From Diadema setosum (lineage: Eukaryota; Echinodermata; Echinoidea; Diadematoida; Diadematidae): 64,000 bases of DNA. The DNA lies in the NCBI RefSeq assembly GCF_964275005.1, contig NC_092688.1, forward strand, positions 18,754,403 to 18,818,402, in the 5' to 3' direction. Positions within the stretch are counted from its first letter, which is position 1, and every line of letters begins with the position of its first letter. Under the pieces are notes generated by a model. The model had not been told where the DNA came from and did no database searches. It saw nothing but the letters and a program-made list of their open reading frames with translations. Shown piece by piece: positions 49,751 through 62,097 of this stretch. The position numbers and the translations under genes were made by a program.

Positions 49751-50389
49751 AACTTTACTCAAAAAACTAACAGCAGTTCGATCAAAAAAGTTTGTGTAAT
49801 TTGTCTTTTAACTTTCGGTGGGTTTTCACTTTTGCGCTTCTGGTTATGTTGAGTTACTGTGCAGCAGGCACGAGTAGAGCATATGCACGTGGTAATCTCA
49901 TCTAATTTTTCCCTCTTTATCAGGACTAAAACATTGTCATCTCACAATAGAAATGCATTTACAGAGCTTATAACTTGATATTTCTTTTTCCAACACGTAA
50001 CAGTTTACATGTATGAGAAAATCTACAAAACTGAGGTAGTTCAGAGATAGTTCTCAATATTTGTGTGTGTGTGTGTGTGTGTGATCAAATAGAGCTGGAC
50101 CTGTGCATCAGCGCATAGTTGTCAACACATTGTTATACATGTAGATATTAAATAGCACCGCCACTGTTTGAGTTTTTACAGTCATGTGCAATAGGGAGAA
50201 TTGCACTGTTCAACTTAATACTTATTGTCAAACATCTACTTTTGTCAACAGGAGCATTGTTTATAATTTATGTAAATGACATTGATGCTTGCTAGGGATT
50301 TGAATGCCATTATGGGGTTTGAACCAAAACCTGGAACAACTGCAGCTTCAAAGTACATGTACTTGTGAATGTTAAATTTCATCAGATGA

Positions 50390-50600
50390 AGACAACAGCT
50401 GGAGAAGTTAAAAACTGCGTCCCATATGTCAAGGAGAAAGTGGTCAAAAGTGGTCAAAAGGTCAAAAGTCTTTTTTTAAAGTATCCATCTGAAAGATGAC
50501 AAGACCACTGGAGAAGTTAAAATTGTATCCCACATAGATACAGTATCAAGTTGAAAGTGGTCAAAAGTGGTTGAAAGTTTTGATCAGCAGTTGAGGAGTT
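50390..50600. repeat. diverged direct duplication of about 115 bp
   Basis: CTGGAGAAGTTAAAA, then a CCCA(T/C)AT block, then AAGTGGTCAAAAGTGGT occur twice in order. Confidence 0.55.
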
Positions 50601-51062
50601 TTGAAAAAAATGTTTTTAACAGTACAATGTATTACATCTGGAAGATGAAACCCTTGCTAATGTTTTGAAAGAAATTGAGTGTGTATAAACGTGTTGTCAA
50701 CCCTGTTACTGGTTAACCACCATCCTACATGTATGTTCTTAGATTTGATGCAGAATGATCAGTATGCAGAAACAGCAAACATTGCATTGGTAAAGATTAT
50801 TTTGGATTATACCGGCAATAACCATGCTGTATTTCTTCTGCTGGGATACATTATTCCGGATAATTTTCTACTGAATGTGGACTCGGGTATCGGTGGATGA
50901 AGTTAATTCACCCATCCACCCAATGTGAGACCTTTCATCTACTCCCAAGATGAAGCTTTAAATACTCTATTGCCTATGTGATATGTCAATTCAGAGTTAG
51001 TACATGGTCAATGTGGTTGTAATTAGCAATAGGTTAAATGTGATGGCACACAGAATATGAAC
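50601..51062. other. no gene seen
   Basis: Unique AT-rich intergenic sequence. Confidence 0.4.
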
Positions 51063-51246
51063 TACTGGCAACTCCATTTGTAGCAAAGTTCTGATCAGGA
51101 CCGGCAGTTTTCTTTTGTTATATTGGAATTTCGATATATCCAAACAAATAAAGTGTATTGAGATATCTACAGGAAAATTTTGTGCTCTGAATTTCTCTTT
51201 GTTGTACACAAAATTTTGTTGGTATTTGTTATAGGGGAGTGCACTG
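51063..51246 (-). mobile_element. Tigger/pogo-like MITE, copy 4 (old)
   Basis: In inverse orientation to copy 1, with matching blocks ACCGGCAGTTTTCTTTTG, CCAAACAAATAAA and a right end TATAGGGGAGTGCACTG. More diverged than the other three copies. Confidence 0.6.
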
Positions 51247-51667
51247 TATTAGGGCATACCTTTGTGACTGATTTCGAATGAACCGTCACCATGAACTGCC
51301 CCAAGATCCTCCAAAACCTTTATAGTTCTTTTTTGTTGTTGTATGTTTGAAGAAGTATATTTTTGTGTTTTCCTTTCTCTCTGTTGGAGCATGTGGTGTC
51401 CGTGATGTACGAGGCAAAGTGATAAAATATGAAGTACCACTACAGGTATTTCCCTTCTTATTATGTGACATTTTGCCCTGTAGTCTCATTGAGTAGATCT
51501 TTTAAGAGTTATTTCAGCCTTTGCAAAATGGATATCTCCTTCCTGGGAATTATCTGCATGAAAAAGGTTTGTGCAATGTTCATTTGTTTGATGCTCATTT
51601 TGAGCTAAATGTGTATGTTGAAACATGGACTTGTTTATGAAAGCAAACTGGTGGGATATATTATTTT
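51247..51667. other. no gene seen
   Basis: Short frames only. Confidence 0.4.
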
Positions 51668-52010
51668 TCCAGTGGCAGATCTGGAGGGTGCATGCCCCCC
51701 CCCCCCAATTTTTCTCAAAATCAAAGAAATAAAAAGAAAAAATGAAAGGGGATGCATGCTTTCCCCTTTCATTTTCTATTGTAGTGGCACCAGATTTTTT
51801 TATTTATTTATTTTTTTTTGCTTGTCAATCGATGAGACCCGGAAGTGGCACAAGAAGAAATTAAAAAAATTTGCCACAGGAGCCTTTTTGTTTTTGTTTT
51901 TGTTTTGCTTGTCGGCTGATGTAACCCAGAAATGGCACCAGAAATATATATATATATATTTTTTGCATTCCCCCCCCCCCCTTACAGAATTTCTAGATCC
52001 TCCTGTTTTC
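51668..52010. repeat. possible diverged relative of the 2003-2173 fold-back element
   Basis: GTGGCAGATCTGGAGG at the left and CTAGATCCTCCTG at the right with C-runs just inside both ends. The resemblance to the GGGCGGATCCAGG element is partial. Confidence 0.35.
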
Positions 52011-53336
52011 CCTTTCCATCGACAATACACTGCTGTCTCACAGTAGGGCTCTGCTTCCAGCAAACAGGACTTTCTACTAGGAGTGCTCTTGCTCCCATAC
52101 ATAGTACAGTATTTTGCGTTTCTCCCGTCATTAGCGATTTTTAAAACAATTTCCATGGGGTATGGAGTGATCATGAAAGCTGTAAAAGTAAATGGTCATA
52201 CTTCCCGCATAATACAGTGGATACTTGACAACATAATATGGTATTTCAGAACTTTGAAGTTCTATATCCCTCAAAACTTCTCTCGGGTTTTTAGCAAATT
52301 TTATGAATTTAAACAGTTGTTTGAGGTTTTTCCAAGATACTGTAGCATATGCAGAGAAATGTGAAGAGGTGCCAGTAATGATGTAAAGATCTTCTGAGGC
52401 AAAATACTCCCAGGGTCTCCAGTCTGATGGATAAAGGGTTCACTGCTTGTGCCCATAGACGGTTTAAATATCCTAGTCCACAAAGTTATCTCGTTATTTA
52501 CAACCATCCTTCCTTCTTTCTCTCTTTCGTTCTTTCTTTCTTTCTTTCTCCCTCTCTTTTTTTCTTTCTCGTGTCTCAACAGCATTTTACGATGTTTCCA
52601 TTGAGTCACTATCGCGCATACATCTGAAGTATCGTACAAGTGAAAAAGAATTGCGCTTCCACAGGACGGGTTCACCAAAATATTTTCATATGCATAATTT
52701 AATATATGTAATTTGAAACATACACGTCATATTCATATATGACAAACATGGCTATGACAGAACAGTTCTCTGTTCTGACATGGATTAAAACACACTCGGC
52801 ATTTCATAATACTTGCAAAACAAACCACACGAGGGGAAGGCATGGTGAAAGAATGTCCAACTGCTTCTGCTAAGCAATCCATTATTAAAACTACATGTAT
52901 GTCAACACTAAAACTTTGTTATCATAGCTGATCTGAAAACTTGGAAGCCTTTCATGAGGCAATTACAGTATCCTAATTTGTCTGTGCATGAGTGTGTGTG
53001 TGTGTTGTTTTTTTTTCCTTCTTTTTCCAATTTTAACTCTGTGGTCAGGTTGGCTGCCTTACAGTGAATATGAGAGAATAGGTCATTACAACCTTGTGGT
53101 GACAGATGACTGTCAGAGAATAGGTCATTAAAACCTTGTCGTGACAGATGACTGTCACATGAATACCTATGCATACATGCATCTGACAAAATAATAACAA
53201 TCCATAATAGGTTTCGTAGTTCTTGCTTCGTGGTTTCAATTTTGATGCGGAGGCATCGGACAAAATGGTGGGCAAGGCTCCTGTTGAGAAGCAGGTTGAT
53301 TCTTCAGTGAAAGGATGGAAACTCTTCACAAGAGTG
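52011..53336. other. intergenic, CHCHD2 3' flank
   Basis: Contains a (CTTT)n run at about 52512-52572 and a 42-bp direct duplication at 53071-53155 (AGAGAATAGGTCATTA...ACTGTC twice). The CHCHD2 3' UTR must be in the right part; no clear AATAAA was found. Confidence 0.45.
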
Positions 53337-56300
53337 CTACGCCAGACCTGTAAGAATGGAAGAACATCAAAAATAGGGAGATACACTTGATAAACATAGA
53401 GGTATTACAAAGAATGCATGTGATTGAAACTGAAGCAGAGTTTCAGAAGGGGAAAAAATACCACCTGCTCATTCTTTGAAATAGCAAAATCATTACTGCT
53501 TTCAACCCATTGAGGACGGGCTGATTTTGCTACAACACATATTTCCCATAGACACTTGCCTGAGTATACTAGAGGCTCGTCCTCAACGGGTTAAAGCTTG
53601 GACAATGTATGCAATGCAATGAACTTCCAACCCTGATATGAGTGCCTGGGACAGTCTGACTGTCTTGTATGTAATGAGAGGACACAATACTTTCTGAATT
53701 CCAAAATCTGCCACGATCTTGACAGTATGATGACTTTCAAATCACGAGGAACAGGAGTATTCATGAGAAATACATAAATCAGAGCACATTCAACATTCAA
53801 CACACATAGGATAGAGTATTAATTTCCCACATGCTACTACAGAGTATGACCGTGAAATGATACACCATGTTTTGTCTCATCTGTTGAGCGAGCCTTGATG
53901 TGCGCGGAACACTTCCTAAGTGTGCGAACTCTTGCTACAAGTGTGCGAGCTCTCTGACTACAAGTACAAGTCGTGGATGAAGTTTGCCATGGTTACAAAC
54001 AAACCCACAATGTACAGCACTCCCATGATAACGAACATTATAATTATAGCAAAATTCCGGTTACAACGAAGTAAAAATTCAGTCCGCAACATTACCCACT
54101 CTGAGTATATTTTCATTGTTTATTTGTTTGGTTATAACAAAATTTTGATAGAATAAAAGAAAATTGCTGGTCCCCGAGGACTTTGTTATAACAGGAGTCC
54201 ACTGTATACAGTGTGCATGTGTCTACTGTTTGCTAGGAGTCCACGAGTCCTTACCATTTGCCCTCTTACAGTCCTTGAGGACCATGATGAAGGCATCACA
54301 TAAACTGAGGTCGCTCTGGGTGTCTGCACACTGCATGAATCGCTCCAGCTCATACTGGCAAGGATTTCGCTGCTGCTGCTGCTGCTGGGGCTGCTCCTGA
54401 TACGTGACGTCCGGTTGGTGGTGACCTCCGCCTCCGGTCATGGCATGGCCAACTGCATGACCCTAGATGACCACAAGATCAAACATGTTTACAAAGTGAA
54501 AAAAAAAAAGAGCAAACAAACAAACATAAAATATATATTGTATCGCTACCAGCACCAAATTTTTTCCTGGTGGCTACTAATACTACTACAAATGTACCTA
54601 CTATATGCACACACATACAATGTACATGTATATAAGATATATGATGAAAAAGTACAAAAGACAGGTCAACATGAAGCATACAGTTCGACAATTTGATTAG
54701 GCATACATAATTAGTAAAACTAGGTTCCAGTTTCTTTGTCCAGTGGTGGAATGCCTTATTATGGACAAGCTTCATTTCTAATACATGTATGTACATGTAT
54801 CAACATGCTGTATTTTTTCTCCCCTTCAGATTATCCTTTGCAAATATATGAAAAAATGATAAGATCAGGCTCGCGATTGGTTGCGCCATGCGATGACGTC
54901 ATCACGTCATAAATTTCATTATTCTCAGAGGGCAACTTTGGCATGCTGACATTAACCCTAATCAGGCTGGGGGGGGGGGGGGGGGCGGAATCCGCCCCCC
55001 CCCTCGACGTTTCGCGCAATATCTTCGCAACGCGAATAAGCTCCCGCCGCGATGTTTCATTACTTTTTTCTTTCAAGTATCGCGCAACTTTTGAGACCCA
55101 AATTGTTGCACCCACGCATACCGTTTTGACGCGACGCCCATTTGAAAAAAATTTGTCAACCCCAAAATTGCTCCAAAACGTGATTTTGTGTACAAATCCA
55201 ATGCAAATTGTGTTTTTTCAATTAATTCACATAAAAATTCATATCTTCACTTAGAATGGCCGAAATTAATTTATTTTAGCATAATAATGCTTTGAAAAAT
55301 GTCTGTGACAAATTTTGGCCAAAAAACAAACAAAAACAAAAGGTCAAAAAACAAAGAAATACATAAGAAATTCAAAAAACAATAAAATACATAAGAAATT
55401 AATTTCGATACAGATTTTTTTTTATCCTATGTCTCAGAAGAATGATACAAGAAACATTTTTTTAAAGAAATTAGCTTAATTGGAGCATAAATAAGTGATT
55501 TAGAGCCCAAAACTGATTTTATGCATAAATTACAATAATTAATTAATATAAAATATAAGAAAAATTTGTCGGAGAAAGCAACCATACAATTTGATAGAAT
55601 ACGTCGCGGGCATCGCGTGTGCCGATTTTCGGCGCGATCGCGCGTTCCATAGGCGAGATCTGAAGGGGGGGGGGGGGGGGGGGGGGGGGCGGCGGAATCC
55701 GCCCCCCCCCCCCCCAGATATAGCAGAGCCAAAAAAGCCCAGCCTGATTAGGGTTAAGTTTGGGAAAACATTCTGTTTGTCAAATCTATGTAACTTTCTA
55801 AAGATTTTGGGTATGCCGGACATGTAGGCCCGAAATTCACGAAGGTGGTACAAACAAAACCATGGTCTAAACCATGGACAAAAACCATGGAGCGCCAAGT
55901 GTCAAACAGAATATTTCGTTACGAAATTGGTCATTTCGTCGACAAAATGACTGTTTCGTTAACGAAATTATCATTTCGTGGACGAAATGTTCACTTAGTT
56001 ACAAAATGTTGTCATTTCTTTACAAAATAATCATTTCATCGACGAAATGACCGATTTCGTAGCGAAATATCGCATGCGACACTTGGCATTCCATGGTTTT
56101 TGTCCATGGTTTAAACCATGGTTTCATTTGTACCACCTTCGTGAATTCGGGCCGTAATGAGCAAAGTTGTAGAGAAAATGCCCAGCTTTGCTTTGATGTA
56201 CATGTAAATTTTATGATCATTTTCCTTTCAACTTTAAACTATGATAATTTTCCTTTCAATTGAACAGTAGCTACGTTATTGTCCAGGCATGAAATTTGCA

Positions 56301-57987
56301 CACAAAGCAGTGGCAGAAACATAAAGTTTACATGCAAATCCAATAGGTAACACAGCTTAATATTAAATCACCACATATGAAGGGGATGGAATTGCAAGTG
56401 ATGCTTTTATTGTACTGTATCATTTATCTATTTATCAATTGGCTTGGGTACCGTATGTTTGTGTGTTTGAGTAAAATATGCAAATTTGGTACACTATTGA
56501 CCGAGTCGGATGTGCAAACGTGGCACATGAAAAGTTTACACTGCCACTGTGCCAGTACCATTCAATGATAGTCATACTGGACACAATGCTAATCATATTT
56601 TGTAGTAGCAGTACTGAGGGGGTTAATAATGTGTCAGGGCTAGGGCTCTCCCTGGATGTTTCTGTACAGTAGAAGAAGAAGAAGGAGTGGAGGAGGAGGA
56701 GGAGGAAGAGGAGGAGGTGGTTGTTGTAAAGCTCTTACCACGGCTGACCCAATTGCTACACCTCCAGCGGTGGCTGCCATCTGGCCCAGTAGCCCTGGCT
56801 GCCTTGGCTGACCCACACCCATGGCTGGCTGCTGGGCTGGTACAGGAGCTCTCTGGGGCACAGGAGCTGGCTGTGCCACTGTCCTTGGAGGAGCAGACCT
56901 TGTGTATGTAGAGAATGAGAGATAGATCCACTTCATCAGTCATTCTGTCTCTCGCACAATCAGAAACTAGCATGAAAATATCAAGAGCATGCAAATATTT
57001 TTGCTTGCCATAGTCCAGTAGTTGATGTCTTGATTTTGCGGAAATAAAAACACTCAACACTCATCTTACCCAGCTGTGTGAAAAATTATTGGCGCGAAAA
57101 TGTCCACTTTTACAGTAATCATTTATTCATAAAATCTGAACCTCCTAAATGTAAAGTAAATTGAAGTTGAGGGATTAAAATGTCAAAAAATTGTAACAAT
57201 TAGACCTTCTAAACCTGTCCCTACACATGCACAACACTTAGACACTAATAATTCAAGGATACCCAAGTGACCCAACATAAAATTCCTCATCACAAACATG
57301 TTACAATTACAGTTAAAGGACATTGGCGCTAGTGTACTTTCGCACTACACTAGCGCCACAATATTTTCCCACACAAAGTCCACCTCTGTGGTGTGGGATG
57401 CAATTCAAGTACGGTAGCCTGCTGCTATTTCAAATGTTGCTAGAGTCTATAGTCTATGATATTCATGAACATATCCAAACTGTATGATCAGATCTAACGT
57501 TAGCTGAACACCAGTTTTCAAACCATGTGCCAATGTGGCCTCCCAAGTTTGTTTGTTTTTTTTTCTTTTTTCTCTTTTTACAAAATATGAATTCATCACT
57601 GACATCAGTCACCCTGAAAGATTTTGTCAAAACTTCCAACTTTGAAATTGATACATTGCACGTTATCAAATATATAATTTTGTAAAAGTTTGTAAATTTT
57701 ATCCCTATTTTTTCCTATGACTCAAGCAAATCCGATCCGGCTGCACGTTATGCACAGCGCTGCAAGAGAGGGCTGACAACACGCAAGTTCCCCGGGAGAC
57801 TGCCCGCCCGCCTGCTGCTGGCCTGCATGCTCGGCCTCGATAAGCTCGCCGAATCATCTCGAAAGTGAGGAGGATAGAGGAAGACGTCTTATTGATCTCT
57901 GTAGAGAAACTGTACAGAATTCCTGGAGAAGACATCTTACCTCACTGGAGAGAATGACCGTCCTCGACTTCTTCCTCCTCTAGGCAT
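53337..57987 (-). CDS. CHCHD2: CHCHD2/CHCHD10-type twin CX9C mitochondrial protein, four coding exons
   Basis: Exons in order: 57941-57987, 56739-56898, 54255-54462, 53337-53347. All junctions are GT-AG with closing phases; product 141 residues. The N-terminus MPRGGRSRGRSFSPVR is a basic mitochondrial-type start. A Pro/Ala/Gln-rich linker follows, then the hydrophobic segment GLLGQMAATAGGVAIGSAV joined across intron 2 to GHAVGHAM, the family hallmark. A Gln run precedes the CHCH domain with two exact CX9C motifs, CQYELERFMQC and CDAFIMVLKDC. The last exon adds only GLA and the stop, matching the vertebrate ending ANGLA. Family members reside in the intermembrane space, are oxidised through the MIA40 route, and support cristae and respiratory complex function. 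Vertebrates have two paralogues; this gene may be the single ancestor of both. Confidence 0.95.
53512..53594 (-). mobile_element. TTAA mini-element, copy d
   Basis: CAACCCATTGAGGACGGG at the left, CGTCCTCAACGGGTTAA at the right, interior ATTTCCCATAGACACTTG. Lies in CHCHD2 intron 3, same orientation as copy a. Confidence 0.7.
54015..54204 (+). mobile_element. Tigger/pogo-like MITE, copy 3
   Basis: CAGCACTCCCATGATAACGA at the left, TATAACAGGAGTCCACTG at the right, flanked by TA on both sides. Lies in CHCHD2 intron 3, about 50 bp from the exon 3 donor. Confidence 0.8.
54952..55757. mobile_element. TTAA-ended element with G-run/C-run stems
   Basis: TTAACCCTAATCAGGCTGGG at the left is the exact inverse of the right end CCCAGCCTGATTAGGGTTAA. 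Just inside both ends lie long G-runs running into CGGAATCCG and C-runs, each a self-complementary block. TTAA tips fit a piggyBac-type target. The 806-bp unit has no transposase frame. Lies in CHCHD2 intron 2. Confidence 0.8.
55827..56153. mobile_element. fold-back MITE with GGCCCGAAATTCACGAAGG ends
   Basis: Left end GGCCCGAAATTCACGAAGG is mirrored by CCTTCGTGAATTCGGGCC at the right. Both arms continue into GGTGGTACAAA and several ACCATGG palindromes, and the centre is a string of TTTCGTnnACGAAAT palindromes. Lies in CHCHD2 intron 2. Confidence 0.75.
56671..56725. repeat. (GGA)n purine tract
   Basis: A/G-only run directly after the exon 2 donor of CHCHD2; read on the minus strand it is a (TCC)n tract and yields a spurious poly-Pro/Leu extension of exon 2. 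Confidence 0.9.
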
Positions 57988-58512
57988 TGCAATGTGAGAT
58001 AAGGAAAGGTAGAAAGAGAATACCAAGTTCTTTTGCAAATAGGCTCGCAGGAAGCCTTTGATTATTTCATTTGCTCAGTGCGTGTCTGTGTTGCGTCATA
58101 ATTGAAGTTTACCCAAGTTCGCGCATGCATAAACGCACTGCAAATCAATGTACCATACACATTCTGTGTACCATGTGTATGTGCTTAACAGAACGCACGT
58201 TGAATAAGCACTGCATAAAGGACAGCGGTAGATGGCGCTTGTCCGTCAAATCGCGGAATCCCCACGACACATGAGGGAAAAAATGAAATAAATAAATACA
58301 ATGTACTTTACAGCTGTCAATGTGTCATTCTTGAAAGATTCTTCACACATACCAGCAGTCCCTTCTTGTGTGAGGATGAATGAACTAAGTTTTTCCAAAT
58401 AGATCGAATTGTAATAACAGATAATGCTACAGAACGAAGGAAACAAAAAAAAAAAAAAAGAAAAGAAAAGAAGAAAATAAACAAAAAGAAAACATGCGGG
58501 GTAAAGACAGAA
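57988..58512. promoter_or_regulatory. CHCHD2 upstream region
   Basis: Between the CHCHD2 start and the next feature; it must contain the CHCHD2 promoter and 5' UTR. No TATA box is evident. Confidence 0.4.
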
Positions 58513-59010
58513 TTTATTCACAATGTACAGCAATTAAAAAAATAAACAGGAACTGACAAATTTAATGTAACTGTATTGGAACAACTGGCAGACAGAATAA
58601 AAATCTTGTCAATAATCTGGATCTGGATCTGGGTCTGTTACTCTGAAAAGCTCAGGTTGAGCATCACTGAACATGACTGTGAATGGAGTGCTGCTTAGTC
58701 CAAATGCAAATGCTTTTGTAGAGCTGTTTAGAAAGCATTTGTGCTTATTATTGATGTAAGTTCTTCAAGCAATTTGTTCCACTCTCTCGCCAATAGGGAA
58801 AATATGAGATTAAATTTATGCACCGCTTTTTGAACTGTTTCATTTCCCATGTCAAATTCACTGTTAAAAAACCATGCGCGAGTCAACTGAGCATAATAAA
58901 CATCCGTATGATAGAAACTTTCAGACTTGTGGCAAGTTTCTTTCTTTCTGTCTTTGTTATAATGTGGTCAGGGTGATCCTCTTCGCAATACCCAAGATAA
59001 AAAAAGAATG
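58513..59010 (-). pseudogene. unidentified protein-like frames with a polyadenylation signal
   Basis: On the minus strand three adjoining stretches in different frames have protein-like composition: one with YCEEDHPDHIITKTERKK, one with FDMGNETVQKAVHKFNLIF and LAREWNKLLEELTS, and one with FGLSSTPFTVMFSDAQPELF ending in DPDPDPDY and a stop at 58609-58611. AATAAA lies at 58513-58518, about 90 bp after that stop. I do not recognise the family. It may be a decayed gene copy or the 3' end of a gene with short introns; a possible acceptor precedes the last stretch. Not a confident gene. Confidence 0.35.
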
Positions 59011-59640
59011 ACAAAAATGAAATAAGATCTATGATTTGTGAGGACTTACAACTTGTGAGATTTAAATAATATGTGATCTGATGGCATATGTATGTTTGTT
59101 GTAGTTGTTGCTGTTTTTATAGAGAGAGAGCCTGAACCTGTTTATGATTTATTTTTCTCCCATTTATTATAATAAGATCAGTAGGTACCAGGTACAGCTT
59201 GAACCTGTAAAAGCCAGATGTTTGCTTGATGTTCATCAAAAACAAACAAACAAACAAATAAACAAACCCAGAAATTAAAGTTAAAGCTATACTGGTACAA
59301 GGCATTTCTGTTTTCTCTTATAAAGGCTGAATCTGTAAAAGCAATACACATGGCTTGCTTTGAAATTTGAGTTGCGTTGATTTTTCTAGAAACAGGTTCA
59401 ACCTCATTTCATGTCTTTCCTGCTCCCTTGATTTAGGGAAAAGATGTTAAGTATAACACAAGTTTTTTTAATTCATGAGAAATTTTGGTTGTCAACCATG
59501 GACCAATCTTAGGAGCAAATAGAATGTTGATTGAAAAATGAGTTAACTCCTGATTTTTTTAAAGAATTTTAGATATTTGTGATTGAAGCTGCTCAAAAAA
59601 CAAACATAGAAAATGATATTACTGGATGATTTTAATCATA
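59011..59640. other. no gene seen
   Basis: AT-rich; a short (AAAC)n run at about 59239-59268. Confidence 0.4.
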
Positions 59641-59900
59641 TGTGACCCGCTACAACAAAAGGATCCTAAAGTCGCCGACGGGCGAGCCAAGCATGGCCCA
59701 GAAAAATGCTATTTTCAGGCCTTTTCTTTGATCATTTAGCTTCGAAATTTCAGCAGATGATAGAAGATACATTAGACTACAAAATTATGTAACAACAGAA
59801 ATCCTAACGTTTTGACAGATTTTGGTGATCTGGCTTCAAACTCGATTTTCTCGGCTCACCCGTCAATGACTTTAGGATCCTTTTGTTGTAGCGGCTCACA
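59641..59900. mobile_element. Tc1/mariner-like MITE with TGTGACCCGCTACAACAAAA ends
   Basis: The left arm and the inverse of the right arm agree over about 48 bp with few differences (TGTGAnCCGCTACAACAAAA, then GGATCCTAAAGTC and GACGGGnGAGCC). TA flanks both tips. No coding frame. Confidence 0.8.
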
Positions 59901-61873
59901 TATATACTTAAAAAAAATATTCCTTGTTGTGTAACAAATGAGGCATCACCTAAAGGATGTGCTTCACTCGATCTGATGATACACTTCTTTAAAATGTTTC
60001 AAAATGGTACTTATCCCCTTCTGCAATCAAACTCTTCAATGCACATAACTCATGCAGAATTCTGGACTTTGTCATCTTACATTCAAATTCGCATCTCTCA
60101 GCTCACACTGACACACTAACAACACCAAATCATATTATTTTAAACATTGTTTTCAGTCATTTTATATATATTTATTGCATGATTAAAAATTTATTTTTAA
60201 CATTCCTGGCAAGTATAACAATCTGGAATTGTTTGCACTACATGGCCATCCTATTCACACTACACCTTCCATCTGCCACACGATTATAATGATCTCATTA
60301 ATAATTCACAGTACCGGTTATGACTAAATCAATGTGAATGATTCCTCTGCATATAAAATAATTGTCAGGGCAAGTGATGATATAGAGCAAAAATATCAGA
60401 CAAAATGACACATTCAAGCAATACAGTTTTCATTCTTTTCTTCTACAGATATAAAATGATTATCAAGGCAAGTGATGATATAGAACAAGAATATCAGACA
60501 AAATGGCATATTCCAGCAATGCAGTATTAATTCTTCACTTATACATATATATAAATGCTTACATTAACATTTAAATCACTGTATGAAGAATTGTACAAAG
60601 AAAGTTAAAAAGAGTTGTACATTGTGGATTGAGAGCACCAGTTTGCAGTTACCCTTTGAGTGACTTTGTGTGTGGTGGTGTTAAAAAAACAACAATGCAT
60701 ATTGTCTTTTACTTGTCAATGCCCAGTTAAAGTGAAAACACTCAAAAGAATCTGTTGTATCACAAACACATGTTGACTTTATTTTTTCCTTGGAGGGAAG
60801 TTTATGGGTGTTAATGTAACAATTTTTCAAATAAAGAGCACTTTCCATTGTCATGTATCAAAACCATATGATAAACAGAGTAGGCACCTACACATTTTCA
60901 GTTTGCCTGAAATGTTTGTTTTTTTCTGTGTTCCCTTTATACCTATATAATTTTCAGTGCTCATGTAAGATAGTCAATTCACAGATTTCCTCATTTGGTG
61001 CCTTGCCTGTGCAACAGAAAACACTTGTACCCTGTAATTTGAGAGTGTACATGAAAAATGCTCAATAGAGCACAACACAGATGCCATACCGATATAGCGA
61101 ATGTTCTATCTGAAGACTTAAAAATCCTGCGAGGGAATTAAAGGGGAATGACCTAAAAATTACTTCATGTGAATAAAAGCAAACACACTGGAGAAACATG
61201 ACAGTCATAGTTTGAGCAAATTCTGATCAAAACTATTTTTAAAGTTTTGATCAATCAAATGCAAATTGGCAGTTTTGTATTAATGTCACATGTGATCTTA
61301 CACCTTATTTGCTCTGTACTGTAAACTTAGCAATTTTCATTTTCTCATGAAGTAAATTTCCAGTCCTACAAGCACCTTTGATACAATCATTGTAAATATT
61401 CTGCTATACAACCTATGCATGGAAAAAATATTCCATCATCAATGAAAAAAAAAGAGAGATTTTAATCTTTTAAGTAATTTTATGAATAAGGTAAATGGAA
61501 GGTGAACTCACAAGCTCACATTATGGAGTTGTTAATTTCTGTTCGATTCATCACACCTTCAAAATTGATAACTTTCTTAAGTTTAATCAGAATTTGGTCA
61601 AATTTTCACTATCTTGTTCCTCTCATTTTTTTTTCTAGTTTGATTCAAACAAATTTATTATTTTTTTTTAGGGTAGCCTTCCCCTTCAATAAGTCCCGAG
61701 TTAAAGTTGAAGGACTTTCAATCTCCCCAAAATAGCATTTGAAACCCTGTAGGTACATTATTCTCTATAACAAGGTCAACATAAGTCAATAGCTGCAATA
61801 GGTTTAATTATTACAGTGGTAGTCGGTGTACTGTGAAAATAAATCCTCTTGATCACAATAACTCTTTCAACTA
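59901..61873. other. no gene seen
   Basis: AT-rich intergenic sequence. A local near-duplicate pair occurs at about 60346-60440 and 60446-60530 (ATATAAAATnATT...GTGATGATATAGA). No exon recognised. Confidence 0.4.
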
Positions 61874-62097
61874 CTGTACAAGCGGTTATTTTCACATAAC
61901 GATATTTTCGCGAATGACGTGACAGATATTTCCGCAAGACGTTGTTTCTTGTGATTTCGACATAGAGGCTATCAAAAGTGCACTAATGCCTGTCGGCTGG
62001 AAACATTTTCGTGAGTCGTCCAATTCGCGGTCCAACAGTGTCTCGGGGGAAATTTGCAAAAATTAAACCCTTGCAAAAATAACAGCTTATACAGTAT
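61874..62097. mobile_element. MITE with ACTGTAnAAGCnGTTATTTT ends
   Basis: Left ACTGTACAAGCGGTTATTTT and right AAAATAACAGCTTATACAGT are inverse with two or three differences. The interior has repeated TTTTCGCGAATnnCG-like boxes and no coding frame. Confidence 0.65.

Noticed and set aside
55427-55898. Frames with poly-Pro, poly-Gly and Arg-rich parts
   Set aside because: Created by G-runs and C-runs at the end of the TTAA-ended element.
56640-56738. Poly-Pro/Leu extension after GSAV in the CHCHD2 exon 2 frame
   Set aside because: It lies beyond the GTAAG donor, in an intronic purine/pyrimidine tract; splicing to GHAVGHAM fits the family.
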